A DNA stretch of 64,000 nt. It comes from Heterobilharzia americana. Its lineage: Eukaryota; Platyhelminthes; Trematoda; Strigeidida; Schistosomatidae. The position numbers and the translations under genes are program-made. The number at the start of each line of letters is the position of its first letter. The stretch's first letter is position 1. Under the pieces are notes generated by a model. That model searched no databases and was not told the origin of the DNA. It saw nothing but the letters and a program-made list of their open reading frames with translations. This document shows, piece after piece, positions 35,175 to 47,269 of the stretch. The stretch lies in assembly GCA_944470555.2 (NCBI GenBank), contig OX104127.1, positions 51,016,934 through 51,080,933 of the forward strand, given 5' to 3'.

Positions 35175-35345
35175 TGGTGAATGGTGGAATGTAGGAGGCG
35201 CGTTTCGTCGTATTTAGGACTCATCAGCCGCATATACCTGCATCTTAGTGAGTGATGTGGTTCCTACTAAGCCTGGAACCCAGGACTGGTCACTTCACAT
35301 ATCAGAGTGCTAGCCATTAGGGTGCCGATTCATAATAGTCACTTG
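35175..35345 (-). repeat. Hammerhead SINE (Sm-alpha-like)
   Basis: Minus-strand tRNA-like head with CCTGGGTTCCAGGC (B-box-like, about 35270-35285) and the hammerhead body 35181-35241. Confidence 0.78.
35181..35241 (-). ncRNA. Type I hammerhead ribozyme motif, core intact
   Basis: CTGATGA and GAAAC are intact. Stem II is GTCC-TAAATA-CGAC (three of four pairs). The cleavage position is C, but the triplet is CTC instead of GTC, so the stem III closing C-G pair becomes C-C. Stem I is weaker (TATGCGG against CTACAT). Activity is doubtful. Confidence 0.7.
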
Positions 35346-35349
35346 TTAT

Positions 35350-36015
35350 GTAACGGGTACAGTTCATATGAAATGACCCGATTCAGCTGCATATACAACT
35401 AAATTGCCTGACCGCAACGCATCATAATTTCTAAGGATGAAGACATCAATTTCAAGCACAGAATATGATATCATTCACAATAAAAAAAAATTCTATCCAA
35501 TGTGCTATTAGTTCTGACCTATTAGCCATGTATAAGTGGATGAAGAGTCAATCAAAACTCTTGAACCCCTTCAGTCATAAGAAAAATGGATTTTCAAATG
35601 ATACGACCAATGACACTTATCTCAGATTCACATTTTGCACGTCTCAGCTATGATATAACACAAGATATTACTTTATGCTATTTACAGTAGTTAACTGTTA
35701 AGTTCCGTGATGTATTCAAATTTACAGTACAGTACTATGCTTCCAATTCAGTTCTTCGAATACCAATGACTTCAACACACCGAAAGAACACAGATCTAAG
35801 TGTAAATCTGTTTGGTGTCTCAGTAACTGACAAAAACAAGTCGGAATAATTGCTTGTATATTACAAGAATTCTGAACTGTTTCACCGCTGAGAACTTAAG
35901 TACATTAAAATTCAGGTCAACCTATAGGGTTGAAGCCTTGAAAGTACTGGGGAAACTTATTAGACATGACGTAAGAAGCAGAACAGGGAGAGTAAATTCA
36001 CATGTATGAAAATAT
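35350..36015. other. No recognisable feature
   Basis: AT-rich; a 62-codon open stretch at 35465-35653 has no motif. Confidence 0.45.
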
Positions 36016-36019
36016 TAAG

Positions 36020-36290
36020 TTACCATTTGACTATCTGAGATAGGCGTAGTTTGGCAGACTAGTATTTATACTGGGTGATGACTGAGTGGAGTCTTAACTT
36101 GTAAGTAATCATAATCATCATGATTGAAGTGAAATAAAATCTGGTCAGCAGTCGGACTTCGTAGCTCAGTTGGTAAAGCACCGAGCAGGTAACCCTGTGG
36201 TGGCTGGTTCGAATCCGATCGCGGTCCAGATGTTCATCTCACCTTTAATCATCACCCAGTATATATATATTAAATTACCTATTCGAATAA
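36020..36290 (+). repeat. tRNA-like SINE with flanking palindrome block
   Basis: Includes the palindrome block (36028-36090), the tRNA-like module (36154-36228), and a tail CATCACCCAGTATATATA that repeats inverted the TACTGGGTGATG at 36079. The block TACTGGGTGATGACTGA recurs, inverted, at 21.14 kb. Confidence 0.55.
36154..36228 (+). ncRNA. tRNA-like module (probably SINE head, not a functional tRNA)
   Basis: Seventy-five bases fold as a near cloverleaf. Acceptor GGACTTC pairs with GCGGTCC (one mismatch). The D arm is TAGCTCAGTTGGTAAAGC (A box), and the T arm has GGTTCGAATCC (perfect B box). The anticodon stem is poor, with two mismatches, and the loop CAGGTAA lacks U33. An extra base lies between acceptor and D arm. 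A related module sits at 43215-43330. Confidence 0.65.
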
Positions 36291-36299
36291 AAATTGGAG

Positions 36300-36865
36300 C
36301 TGTTCTAACACTACTGTAACATCAATTTCATAGTTCTCTTGTTAGCATGAGTAAGAAATTAAATACTGAGTCAGCTAATAGTCACTTCTCAATGATAAGC
36401 AATTTGTGTATCGAAACAGTTAAAAACTCTTGTAGTTCAGATGATATGATTAGATTTGGGGGTACATTGAGTTGAGGTTGTTGGTGGCAAATCTTTCAAG
36501 AGCGAATTCACTACAAGTGAAAACAGTAACTTAGAGAAACTTCTTATGGAAAGTCGAATACACTGAGTTCCTGAGAAATTGCGTTGAAGATAAGTATATC
36601 ATTGGGAGCTTTAGCACTGGTCAGTTAATTCACGTATACAGTTGTATCACTTATCGTCAGATAATTGTACATTCTATCAGAAACTTTTGAAATTCCAGTC
36701 GTTATTTAATCAGATTTCCAGGACATCTTTAGTACTTACCATCAGGTCCTTCTTATAATAATGCTCACCAACTGAGGACAGTTCTTATTTATTCGTAAAC
36801 TTCCGTCGTTGAACTGGGTCGAGTTGATCGATCCCTGTTAGCCTATGCCCACCTTTGCAGATACC
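36300..36865. other. No recognisable feature
   Basis: AT-rich spacer. Confidence 0.45.
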
Positions 36866-36869
36866 TTGA

Positions 36870-37035
36870 TATTGTAGGGTAATTTATTAGGCCATAACTT
36901 TCTAGGTGGTGGCTAGCAATGAAACAACATCAATCGCTAGGATCCAGGTGTATTTAGCTGACGTATCCTAAGAAAGAAGAAATTTACATCCTGAATCTCA
37001 CCGCTTTTTAGCAAGATGAATATAACACTTGAAAA
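36870..37035 (+). repeat. Hammerhead SINE (Sm-alpha-like), decayed
   Basis: Has AGGTGGTGGCTAGC, ATCAATCGCTAGGATCCAGG, AGCTGACGTATCC, GAAGAAAT, ATCCTGAATC and CACCGC. Core changes include G8 to T and loss of stem II pairing. Inactive. Confidence 0.65.
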
Positions 37036-37039
37036 CCAG

Positions 37040-37640
37040 TTAGACACTAATCATCATAAACGCTTAATTCATGAGGCCGACAGTTGTAAATGATATCGTA
37101 TAAAGAACTGAATAAAAGAATCAGTTTTCGGAAGATAATCAATTCAACTTTCCAGTAATCATCATCACCGGATGATATAGTTTCGGATCCCCTGAAGGAA
37201 GATGCAAACATATCTTGTTGATGAGTCCTAACATGAACAAAATGTTGATAACAAGTACCCTGTCAGCTAATTCCTAACAATTTACACTATAAAAACTATT
37301 TTGTTCTTTAAAATAGCATAGACCTTATTTAAGACAGGGAATTCATAAGCATCAATATTATTTAAATACAACATTTTTACAGACTAAACACACCTGTGTC
37401 CCCAAGATGATATAAATATGTCATAATATTGACTTATATTTTGCTTAAATAAACTTTCAGTGGCCAAAAAAATCACCACATTTGTACAGCTTGATTGTTT
37501 GTTTGTTTGTTTGACTGACAAATACTGTTTATAACAAGGTGTATATAAGTATAAGTTTCTAGTCAACCGTAAGGATAGATTGTCCTACATTAAGCAAATC
37601 GTACAGCTACAAAACTAGAATACAGTTCAATTTTTCCCTG
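37040..37640. other. No recognisable feature
   Basis: AT-rich. A (GTTT)n-like run at 37496-37513 is the only structure. Confidence 0.45.
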
Positions 37641-37644
37641 TGTT

Positions 37645-37810
37645 ATAAATAGCCTGGTTGGCGGCTAGTAGTAGAATCCATCGGGACTTATCAGCTGGAT
37701 ATATCTATACCCCCCAGTGAATGGTTTCCTTCCCACCGAGACTCGAACCCAAGACGCATCGCTCCAAACGCCGTAGCGTTATCCACTAGGCCACCGGGAT
37801 ACGACAGCTA
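37645..37810 (-). repeat. Hammerhead SINE (Sm-alpha-like), intact tRNA-like head, deleted ribozyme
   Basis: The minus strand shows a very clear head: TGGCCTAGTGGATAACG (A box) and GGGTTCGAGTCTC (B box), about 35 bp apart (37740-37790). In the body CTGATAAGTCCC is joined directly to GATGGATTC, so the second half of stem II, GAAAC, stem III and the cleavage site are missing. Confidence 0.8.
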
Positions 37811-37814
37811 ATTT

Positions 37815-38450
37815 TTCAACACCAATTACACTAAGTGACAGTGGTCATTATGAAGTGAACAAATATGACATGTATTCAACAGAGTGAAACAGGCTGTATT
37901 GCACTATCTTGACAATAATTTCAAATGTGAAGGTATATAGCATTTCAAAGCAAGAGGATATAGTAACACTACTGACGATCTAGTAATACAAAAATCTTAA
38001 AAGCCACCTTCTACGTTAATTTGCATCTCACCATAAATGATTTCTCTTTAGCATTACCCATTCAATGCATCACCTAGTAGACAGGTATTTCTTAGTTACC
38101 CATATCATGGTGATTATGATTACTAAGACGTTAAGACTCGACTTCAACCAGTCGTGAAATACTTCCATTACTACTTCTAAAGTCGAAATGTCTAACTTTA
38201 TGATTCTGATGATGTTTACAGAGAAATATTTATCTTGTTATGCGATACAGTTTAACCACTCCATTATAAGCACAACATTTTGATAGCCTAGACTGATAGC
38301 CCCCAGTTTCGTGAAATTCAAACACATACCCTGTACAGTTTGCTACTCACTGAATAAACCGTGAAATGATAGACGCTGCATAATGTCTATTTAGCAGGCA
38401 TGTGCCTAATGAAGTCGGTAAGGTGTTAGAAAAACGTATGCCCAACATAA
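37815..38450. other. No recognisable feature
   Basis: AT-rich spacer; nothing seen. Confidence 0.45.
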
Positions 38451-38454
38451 GTAG

Positions 38455-38640
38455 TTTCTCTGTTATAGCATGATTCAGCGGTCTAGTGTATAACCCTTTG
38501 ATGTATGAAGCAATCAGTCTCCGGGTTCCAGCCTTATTGGGAACAACATAGCTTACTGGGAGGCAGGTACATACAGCCAATGAGCCCCTAAACAGAACGA
38601 AATGTGAGTTCTGCATTCCCCTGCTAGCTAATATCCATCA
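38455..38640 (+). repeat. Hammerhead SINE (Sm-alpha-like), decayed
   Basis: Has a head CAGCGGTCTAGTGTATAAC, B-box-like CCGGGTTCCAGCC, GGCAGGTACATAC, then CCAATGA in place of CTGATGA, AACGAAAT, GAGTTCTGCATTCC and CCTGCTAGC. The C3 and U4 positions of the core are altered. Confidence 0.75.
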
Positions 38641-38644
38641 CTGA

Positions 38645-40185
38645 TATACAAATACAATGGTGAAATGCAACGATAAGTAGTGTTTATTGACAACTTCCAC
38701 CTATCCCTCAATGGATTTTAAATTATACTAAAGTGAATGTTGACCGGCACTAAGCACTTAGATATTTACAGCTAAATTGGTTACTACTCAATGACCAATT
38801 CGTCCATACGCTAAATTCCTACAGGGATTGCTTATGATCTGGATAGGTCAGTAGTAAAGTGAAGCGGGTTTTAATTTCACATGTAACATAAGTCTCCCAA
38901 TATTGTAGGAAGACCTTGTTAATGAGTGCGACCAATTACGGTCTGGATTTACGACTACATGAGTTATGCAGTAATGCAAAGTCCCACGCTGATGCTTATC
39001 CACTGAATTTCTTTCCATCTAACGGCTCCATTCATAATCGGAATGGATAGCGGGGAACAAAACAGTAGCTGGAGGCCAGTCGAACTGTTCCCCGAAGTGT
39101 TCTGCTCAGAGTTCTAATCATCTACCATGTGAGTGAATAGTAGACCTATTCTTCTCCGATATCGTCTTACTAACCGTTGACTTTTTTGCCCCGGTTTCTT
39201 TAATGGGTCTAAATAATTGTCTATTGTTACTTATGCAGACAAGAGTGGTCAAAAGACCGAACCGGCGTCTTATTTGTTTGGGGCCGAGCTCACCATCGGT
39301 GTGACTGAGCTAGTTCACTGTTATCAATTAACACTTTTCTGGGTAGACACATTTAAAACTTCTTCCCTTTATTCAAGAAACGGAATATTTCTGGTTTCCC
39401 TAGTGTTCAATCACCTTGGTTAGAGGACTTTTGTGTGTCCAATAAAAAGTCTTTTAATTATATCGTAACATTACACTAGTTTAGTAACTGCGTCACTATG
39501 TGTCTCTCAATTTTCCAATCTTAGGAGGATAATAACAACCTGAATGTTTGACAAATCATATGTTTTTTTACCATGTTTATCAGAGTGAAATATAAGTCAT
39601 ATGTCACATATAACCTAAAAAGCAGACTACAATTATTTATGTATTCCGTGTCATACTAAGGATAACTTTTGATAGTGAAACATGTAATTAGTTGTATGTA
39701 TCTAAGATACAATGTTAATTATCCCAGTTAAATTTCCTGTCTCTCTCTCTCTCTCCCATTTCTCCTTGTCTCCTCTTCAATTACTGCCTCCGGATTCACA
39801 ATTTATTTCTCTTCTGCTGGTCTCATTGCCCCGTATCTGTACTGTTGTTACTGTTCACAGCGTAGATAACATACACCATTGTAGATAAGATATGGACCTG
39901 TTAAGATACACATAAGTCAATGATAAAATTAATTTACTAAACTTTTTTCATACTGATTTATAAAGAGAATTTAGTTCGGTGTATTATCAAAAGAGGTGAA
40001 TGCCACTGCTTTCTGTATAAAGTTCAATGTCCATTAAATCGAAAGATTGGAATTCATCGGTTAAATTTATATCAAAGTATAAATCATTATCATCATCTTC
40101 ATAATTGTGTTCTAGAAAAAAGAATATATGAAACACTTCTCGACTAGTTTTCTGTACAACTTTTACGCTGAATATTCAGTGTTGA
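38645..40185. other. No recognisable gene; minor repeats
   Basis: A family-D block lies at about 39225-39315 (GTTTGGGGCCGAGCTCACC, CATCGGTGTGACTGAGC), matching TTGGGGTCGAGTTCATCAAC at 54.05 kb. A (CT)8 run sits at 39739-39755. Nothing else was recognised. Confidence 0.45.
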
Positions 40186-40187
40186 AC

Positions 40188-40189
<2 letters not shown>

Positions 40190-40256
<67 letters not shown>
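40190..40256 (+). repeat. (TA)n microsatellite
   Basis: About 33 uninterrupted TA units. Confidence 0.97.
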
Positions 40257-40259
<3 letters not shown>

Positions 40260-40260
<1 letters not shown>

Positions 40261-40650
40261 GGATGAATTTGCAAAGAAGCCAAAAATACGAAAGGATATT
40301 GTATTGAGAAACAATCACCAAACCTTATCTCAAATTCATACTTTTCACTGAGTTTATCATCCAGTTGAAGAATGAATGAGAGATAGAGACAAATACTTTA
40401 TCATTTCCTTTCCCTATCAACTAGTTAACCAGTCTGAACCTGTACAAACTCTTAATTTTCATTTGTAAATGAGATTTCACAAAACACGAAGGATAAGTAC
40501 TTTATGATGATCAAAGTTTATTCAACTTTTCATCGTTGGTATATATTTTGTACAGGATTGAAGACTGTATAAATATGGTTGATGTTTGACTGAACTGATA
40601 AAAGATTGATTTTTGTGGTAACATTGAGAATCAGTCTACAGGGAACCCTG
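40260..40650. other. No recognisable feature
   Basis: AT-rich spacer. Confidence 0.45.
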
Positions 40651-40654
40651 TCAG

Positions 40655-40795
40655 ACCCACATTTCGTGCATGTCAACATTCATCTGCAACCTTAACAATT
40701 TGGATCTGCATAACTCAGTGCTGAGTTAAGAGACTTAATCACTAAGCTAATCATGCTACGGATGATCACTTATAGGTGACGTAGTTTTCTACTGC
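40655..40795 (-). repeat. tRNA-like SINE (uncertain family)
   Basis: The minus strand has ATGATTAGCTTAGTGATTAAG (A-box-like) and AGATCCAAATTG (B-box-like), followed by GGGTCTGACAGGGTTCCCTG. Similar heads are at 7.9 and 45.85 kb. Confidence 0.45.
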
Positions 40796-40799
40796 CCAA

Positions 40800-41645
40800 C
40801 GCTTGGTAATACTCCGAAGCACTACTATTTGATGATAACACATGAAATAATTCCGGATTGACTTGGTAGGAATAAACAACATGTTGTACACGGTGTATCT
40901 CTTAATTTATCAAAAAGTAGTATTCATCTGTGTGACAGAAGTACCTTCAGTAAATTAAATTTCAACATTCCTAACTACTTTACTGGCAAATAATAGTCTC
41001 GTTAAGTGAAGTCAATAAGAAGTTCAAAATCCTAAACAAAGTCAAGCCAACCGACTCGAAAACAGTGTAGATCTGTACAGCAGAAGCGTTGGTAATCCAA
41101 CAATTGAAACTCGAACTCTTCACACAGGAGAGCTACGTTCATTCTCTTCTTTGAGTAAACTTATTGCTTCAATATTCATCTTACTCTTACTGACTGATTA
41201 TTGTTATTGTTTTTGCTTTATGGTTTACTCTCCGACGTCTTTACATGTTAGTCTCAATTTTTCATTAAACTTCACGGAATACTGTACTCCAATTATTAAT
41301 TATATTTAGTATTATTATCGTTATTGTTATCACCGTGATCGGCTGAGCATTTTTTTTTAACACTCTAGGATTACACAGTCTCTTTCTAACTCTATGAATG
41401 ACTCGATATTTTATCCTAGAACATTCCATTTTGATGACCTAATGTTAAATGGTAATTCCAAAATGTTCATAATCATTGCATTTCACAAAAACGATTGAAT
41501 AAGGTTCATGTTCACATACTGTATATATGTAGCTGAAGCTTTGAGAATTCAAGAAAATAACTCCATTCTTGGTGTTTATAGTAACTTTATTCAACTCTTA
41601 TTTCTCCCTTGGTCAAAGAGAATCCAATTAACGATGTTAACAAGA
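40800..41645. other. No recognisable feature
   Basis: AT-rich sequence without motifs. Confidence 0.45.
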
Positions 41646-41649
41646 AATT

Positions 41650-41800
41650 ATTTTTAAGGTAGTATTCATCACGAACTAACATTAGCTGGAGAACGATTAG
41701 AAGCTCACCAGCACTGCTCAGCTGTTTCGTCCTAGTACAGGACTCCACAGCAGCACACAACATTAGAACTGAAGGTCCTGAGTACGATCCACAACAAAGT
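41650..41800 (-). repeat. SINE-like repeat, family 2
   Basis: The minus strand has AGGACGAAACAGCTGAGCAG and the tail AATGTTAGTTCGTGATGAAT; B-box-like GGATCGTACTCAGGACC is at 41780-41800. Confidence 0.65.
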
Positions 41801-41804
41801 ATGT

Positions 41805-42805
41805 CATTTTCTAATCTTATAATCCTAGACCTATCGATGACTGGCTAATTGAAAAGGAATATTTGTTTAATCACATTGTTTGTTTAGTAAATGCGTAAAT
41901 GACAATTTTCGGGATGACAAAGGGTTAATGAAACTTATAACAATATGAAATCAAGATAATAATTTGCTTTTTTAAGTGATTGATTTGTTTTAAAATGAAA
42001 CCTAACAACATACCAAAGGATTTAAGCCACCCAAATCTAGGTGACGGTTTTCAATTAGACTAACATAGGTACATAACTCAGATCTCAATAAAAGACGTTG
42101 AGGAATGGAGATACTTAACTGATCATCTCATACAACACCAACTATCACATTATAACATAAATTAACTAGATGAAAACAGGAGAAATAATTATAAATATCC
42201 AGTCCTGAAAGAACTTGAGTATCGAATCTGACTTAATCATTTTATGAAAGTAGGTTTCAACATAATCCCAGCGCTTATAAAAAATCAAAATAAAACTTTT
42301 CTGAGAGTTTCTCTGGGTATAACACAGTTTCTTCATCAAAATTACCAGATCAAGTATTACATATAATACTAGTAACATAAAAATTGCTGTGAATAATATT
42401 TGACCGTATATATTTTTATCCTGAATAAAAATTCGGCGATCTGTTGAAGAAGTTGTGGCATATACAGCGAAACATTGCGATTATACTAAATCTTACCTTT
42501 ATAAGGAGAAATTCTTGACTAGTTATTTATATTCTTTAAAAAATGATATTTATCACTGGGAAGAAAAGTGCGATTCCAGTTAGAAATGTCGAAATCACCT
42601 TCCCAGTAATATAATTAGAATATCACAACAAAATAGACTAATTTATGAAGAAAATAATCGTGTATCAGACATCTATGGAAACTGAACTTGCTGAAGATTC
42701 AACTTGAAAAGTACTTATGTTTGATTATTTCACATAACATACAGTGATGTACCAGCGGCTAATTGATGACGTTCTGAATACAATTTATTGAATAACAAAC
42801 AAATA
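41805..42805. other. No recognisable gene
   Basis: AT-rich; the minus-strand open stretch 42166-42378 has no motif. Confidence 0.45.
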
Positions 42806-42809
42806 TGAC

Positions 42810-43020
42810 CACTGGATGCCGACCCAGTGGCTCAATAGTAACAGGCTGGACGCAGAACTTGAGGGTCAGGTCCTGGGTTTAACCCCCATCCGGGTCACGG
42901 GTGCGCACTACCGGGGGTCTCATACTAGGAGGAAACAGGTGTCCAGTACCCACAGTTTTCCAATGTTTCACCAACTGACGCCAGTCCATGATGAATACCA
43001 ATCTGAAATCAATAGATTAA
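42810..43020 (+). repeat. SINE-like repeat, family 2 (well preserved)
   Basis: Has CCCAGTGGCTCAATAGTAAC (A-box-like), GGTCCTGGGTTTAACCCCC (B-box-like), CTAGGAGGAAACAGGTGTCC and the tail GCCAGTCCATGATGAATACC. The overlapping open stretch 42816-43133 is a by-product of the SINE. Confidence 0.75.
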
Positions 43021-43214
43021 TCCTTACATTCCTCGAAATTTTTTCATCACATATTTACCAGGTTATTTCATTTTATTCAACAACGAAATTCTGCAGTGGA
43101 GTGGGTCTGTCACAGAACAACCTGAAGGTCTAAACCCTTATCCGCGACAGTTTCAGCAGGCATCATTCATCAAACCAGAATTTTAGCAACATTGGATACT
43201 TTTCGTATCGATCC

Positions 43215-43330
43215 ATTTCCAATTTTATTGGAGATGATTGTAGGTGGGATGAAAGTCCAATCCTTGGCAGGATTCGAACCAATGACCACAGGGATACCGG
43301 TCTAGGGCTCTACTAAATGACCTGCATACG
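43215..43330 (-). repeat. tRNA-like SINE head, same family as 36154
   Basis: The minus strand reads CATTTAGTAGAGCCCTAGAC, then CCCTGTGGTCATTGGTTCGA followed by ATCCTGCCAA. It shares CCCTGTGGT and TGGTTCGAATCC with the 36.15-kb module. The tail CCAATAAAATTGG at about 43223-43235 is palindromic. Confidence 0.6.
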
Positions 43331-43339
43331 CAAAGTGGA

Positions 43340-44085
43340 CTGAAGCAAAATACGTTTAGATTAGATAGAATAGCAAATTGTATATATCTATCCACATTAT
43401 GTCCTAGTTTTCATCAGTTACTAGAAAGCTTTTTCTTTATAAACTGTAATCTAAAATTACACATACTTATAATGAAAACAAACGTTCAATGTTAAATGAT
43501 TTATGATAAGTGTTAAAAGCCTTGTACTTTATAATTTTTTATATATGTATACAAACATTCATTGACATTAATAATCTAGAAAGGTTGGTAGGTTCATCAA
43601 ATATGCTCGTAAATACCTTTCTTAAAGTCAAACAACCAACAACAAAAATCTTAATTGATTCAGTTTAATAGGCTAAAATTATAATTTTATTTTCAATTAA
43701 TGAACAAATGTCATTTAACAATAGGCTAGTAGAAGATATTAAAACAAGAAATATGATAAATTAGCTTCAGTTATAATAACAAAAGGTTAATCATATAGTA
43801 TATTAATGTACGCCAAGATACCCATCCATAATTAGGCTAACAAAACTATGCAGAAATGCATACTGATTTTACCTCATGTGATTACAACTATTTGATATTC
43901 AACATGGAATAATTAGGTCATAAGTACCAGGCTAAGCTACTTTCTTTCAAAGATCAGAACAACAATAAAGAGAAACCGAATAAGTTCTTTAGCTATTTTA
44001 ACCAGCAATCACTAGTTAACCTACGTAAAATATTCGTTACCACATATAGATGTCATATATGGCTAACATGGATTATTTTTTAACT
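43340..44085. other. No recognisable feature
   Basis: Very AT-rich sequence. Confidence 0.45.
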
Positions 44086-44098
44086 ACTGACCGTAAAT
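44086..44098 (+). repeat. Target-site duplication, left copy (13 bp, one mismatch)
   Basis: ACTGACCGTAAAT; its partner at 45286-45298 is ACTGACTGTAAAT. Confidence 0.75.
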
Positions 44099-45285
<1,187 letters not shown>

Positions 45286-45298
45286 ACTGACTGTAAAT
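45286..45298 (+). repeat. Target-site duplication, right copy
   Basis: ACTGACTGTAAAT, partner of 44086-44098. Confidence 0.75.
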
Positions 45299-45299
45299 A

Positions 45300-45835
45300 T
45301 CTATAAGAGGAACAAATCACTTTTACAAATACACTTTATCCAACTGTGCATTTGTAGATCATTACTGAATGCGAACAACAACATCAAAAGTTTATGTAGT
45401 CTCAGTCGAAACTGTCTTAAACGATAGAACTAAGCAGACAGAATCACCAAGGTCAGGCAAGTAGTTCTAAACAAAGCAAACAACCTTGTCGATGAGATTG
45501 TACGATAAATGCCTAAGCATAATTTCTCTTGAAATGTGATGACGGTAGGAGGAGGATTGTTGATTCCGATCCTATAAGAAAATGTAAACCACCTGGATAT
45601 ATGCGGATTTTATGAATCATCGACTGAAAGTATCAACCTTTAGACGTAAAGCAATTCATTCCTATCTGCCTGTTGACTCTCCAACAGTATATTTCCACTT
45701 TCATTAATATGCTGCTTCCGTTTTACCTTTAAACAAGACAATTCAAAGAGATGTATCTTTGTGTATTGACCTACTTTGACATGTTTGTCCGTTTCTTCTC
45801 TTTAGATGGTATATATGACTACTTCAGGAATTCAG
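45300..45835. other. No recognisable feature
   Basis: AT-rich spacer. Confidence 0.45.
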
Positions 45836-45839
45836 CTGC

Positions 45840-46030
45840 CGTTGTATCTGAAGTAGTGGCACATTGGTTTAGGCAGTTATCTTTCAACTAATGAGTTACG
45901 GGTTTGAACACCGTCCTACCTAAGGAGGTTTGAGCAGCGACAATAGGTCTAACTCATTGCCTACTGTAGGAACATCCACATGGTTACTAAGTGAGACTTT
46001 TGTAGCCTCTCTATAAGATTTGAAACCATC
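45840..46030 (+). repeat. tRNA-like SINE (uncertain family)
   Basis: Has AGTGGCACATTGGTTTAGGC (A-box-like), ACGGGTTTGAACACCG (B-box-like, 45898-45913), and a tail with AACATCCACATGGTTACTAA. Confidence 0.5.
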
Positions 46031-46034
46031 CTAT

Positions 46035-46920
46035 AAATCATTAAATATTTTTTCCATTTTTGAATTGCTAGGTGTTAAATTAATATAAAATTTAGTCAAA
46101 TATTAGTAAAAGACAATCCGAGTAAGGAACTTCTCTGAGACAAATCATATTCAGAAGATGTACATCCACAGTTATAGACACAACGAGAATTCATGTTTAT
46201 CGATCACCAATGTGTCAACACCAGGTCATCAGGGATTGTTTCAAGAGTTACAAGGCAATCACAGCCGGAGGTCATAAAAATGTTGCTTCTAGGATTACAC
46301 AGTAATAGCTGGAAAGTCAAAGGGTGATTCATTCTAGAATACGTTAAAAATTGTTTCTAAAATTACACGGCGATTGCGAAATAATGTAGGAAATGAAAGA
46401 ACAGGTGAGAAAAGTAAGAAAATCATATTGAAACCACCAATTATAGAGTTATAAAACAAGGTAAAAATAATCATGTTGATAAATATAATGAGAGACATAA
46501 TAGGAAGATTATGACTAAGGTGAAATTCGGAGTGGGATGAACCCCCTTTTAAATGTAGAGATCAGGTTCAAACTGATATATTGTCAAAACTTTTACAATG
46601 TTTAGGTGGTGAATCTGTATTCCCTTCAAAATATCTAGTAATGATTCTTATTACCAGTGTTGAAAGTAAATGATCCTATCTTATTCCGAAACTGTTAAGT
46701 AAAAACACTAGTTTGTTGATCGAATGAAAGACACCGATATTCATTGATAGTCATGCATTCCATCTTAAAATAACCCAAGATATAGAATCAGTTACCTTCA
46801 AATGTAGTGAGATAATATGACTCATTAGCTATGCATGGGTTAGTGAAATAGGTTCTTGTCGTTGCATACTTGAACCATGAGATTCTTCTAATCCACCTCA
46901 CTGACGCTACAATTGACACA
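46035..46920. other. No recognisable gene
   Basis: AT-rich. Three imperfect repeats of about 28 bp are at 46226, 46279 and 46351 (pattern TTGTTTC.A..ATTACA.GG..AT). Confidence 0.4.
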
Positions 46921-46924
46921 ATTA

Positions 46925-47260
46925 GTATCCTCCAAAAGTGTCCTACAGCCCGTTCTGTTTTGTTATACCACTGTGAGATATGGCCATTTACAGTAGAAGG
47001 TATGAAACGGTTATAGACTTTTGAACATCTATGTCTTCATAGTATTGCTCAGTTGTGGTGGAATCACCGTGTGATCAATGTTGAGGTCAGGCAAAGGATA
47101 CTAGCTAAGAGAAACAAGTCAGTAGATTGATGTAGTTGTGAACCTTAGTCGATTGATATGGATTGAACAGGTACTGCGTATGCCAAGCCACAATCGACAT
47201 CGATGTACTGTGCTAGGGGGAGTCAGAAAAGGTTAGAAGAAGGCTGAACTCTCATTGGTT
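46925..47260 (+). mobile_element. RTE-like LINE, second family, C-terminal fragment
   Basis: Translation gives CPTARSVLLYHCEIWPFTVE, then FEHLCLHSIAQLWWNHRVIN and VEVRQRILAKRNKSVD. It matches the VLLYG.E.WPLRVED...L.VFDH.CLR.IA.I.W.HRVSN.EVR.R.L tail. Stops interrupt it (TVEGMKRL-stop), and the later RLRWLGH part is degraded. Confidence 0.75.
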
Positions 47261-47269
47261 GTTAGCTCT

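Noticed and set aside
36154..36228. Functional tRNA gene
   Set aside because: No U33, weak anticodon stem and an extra base; a sibling copy indicates a SINE head.
42816..43133. 105-codon open frame
   Set aside because: Overlaps the family-2 SINE head and body; no protein motif.
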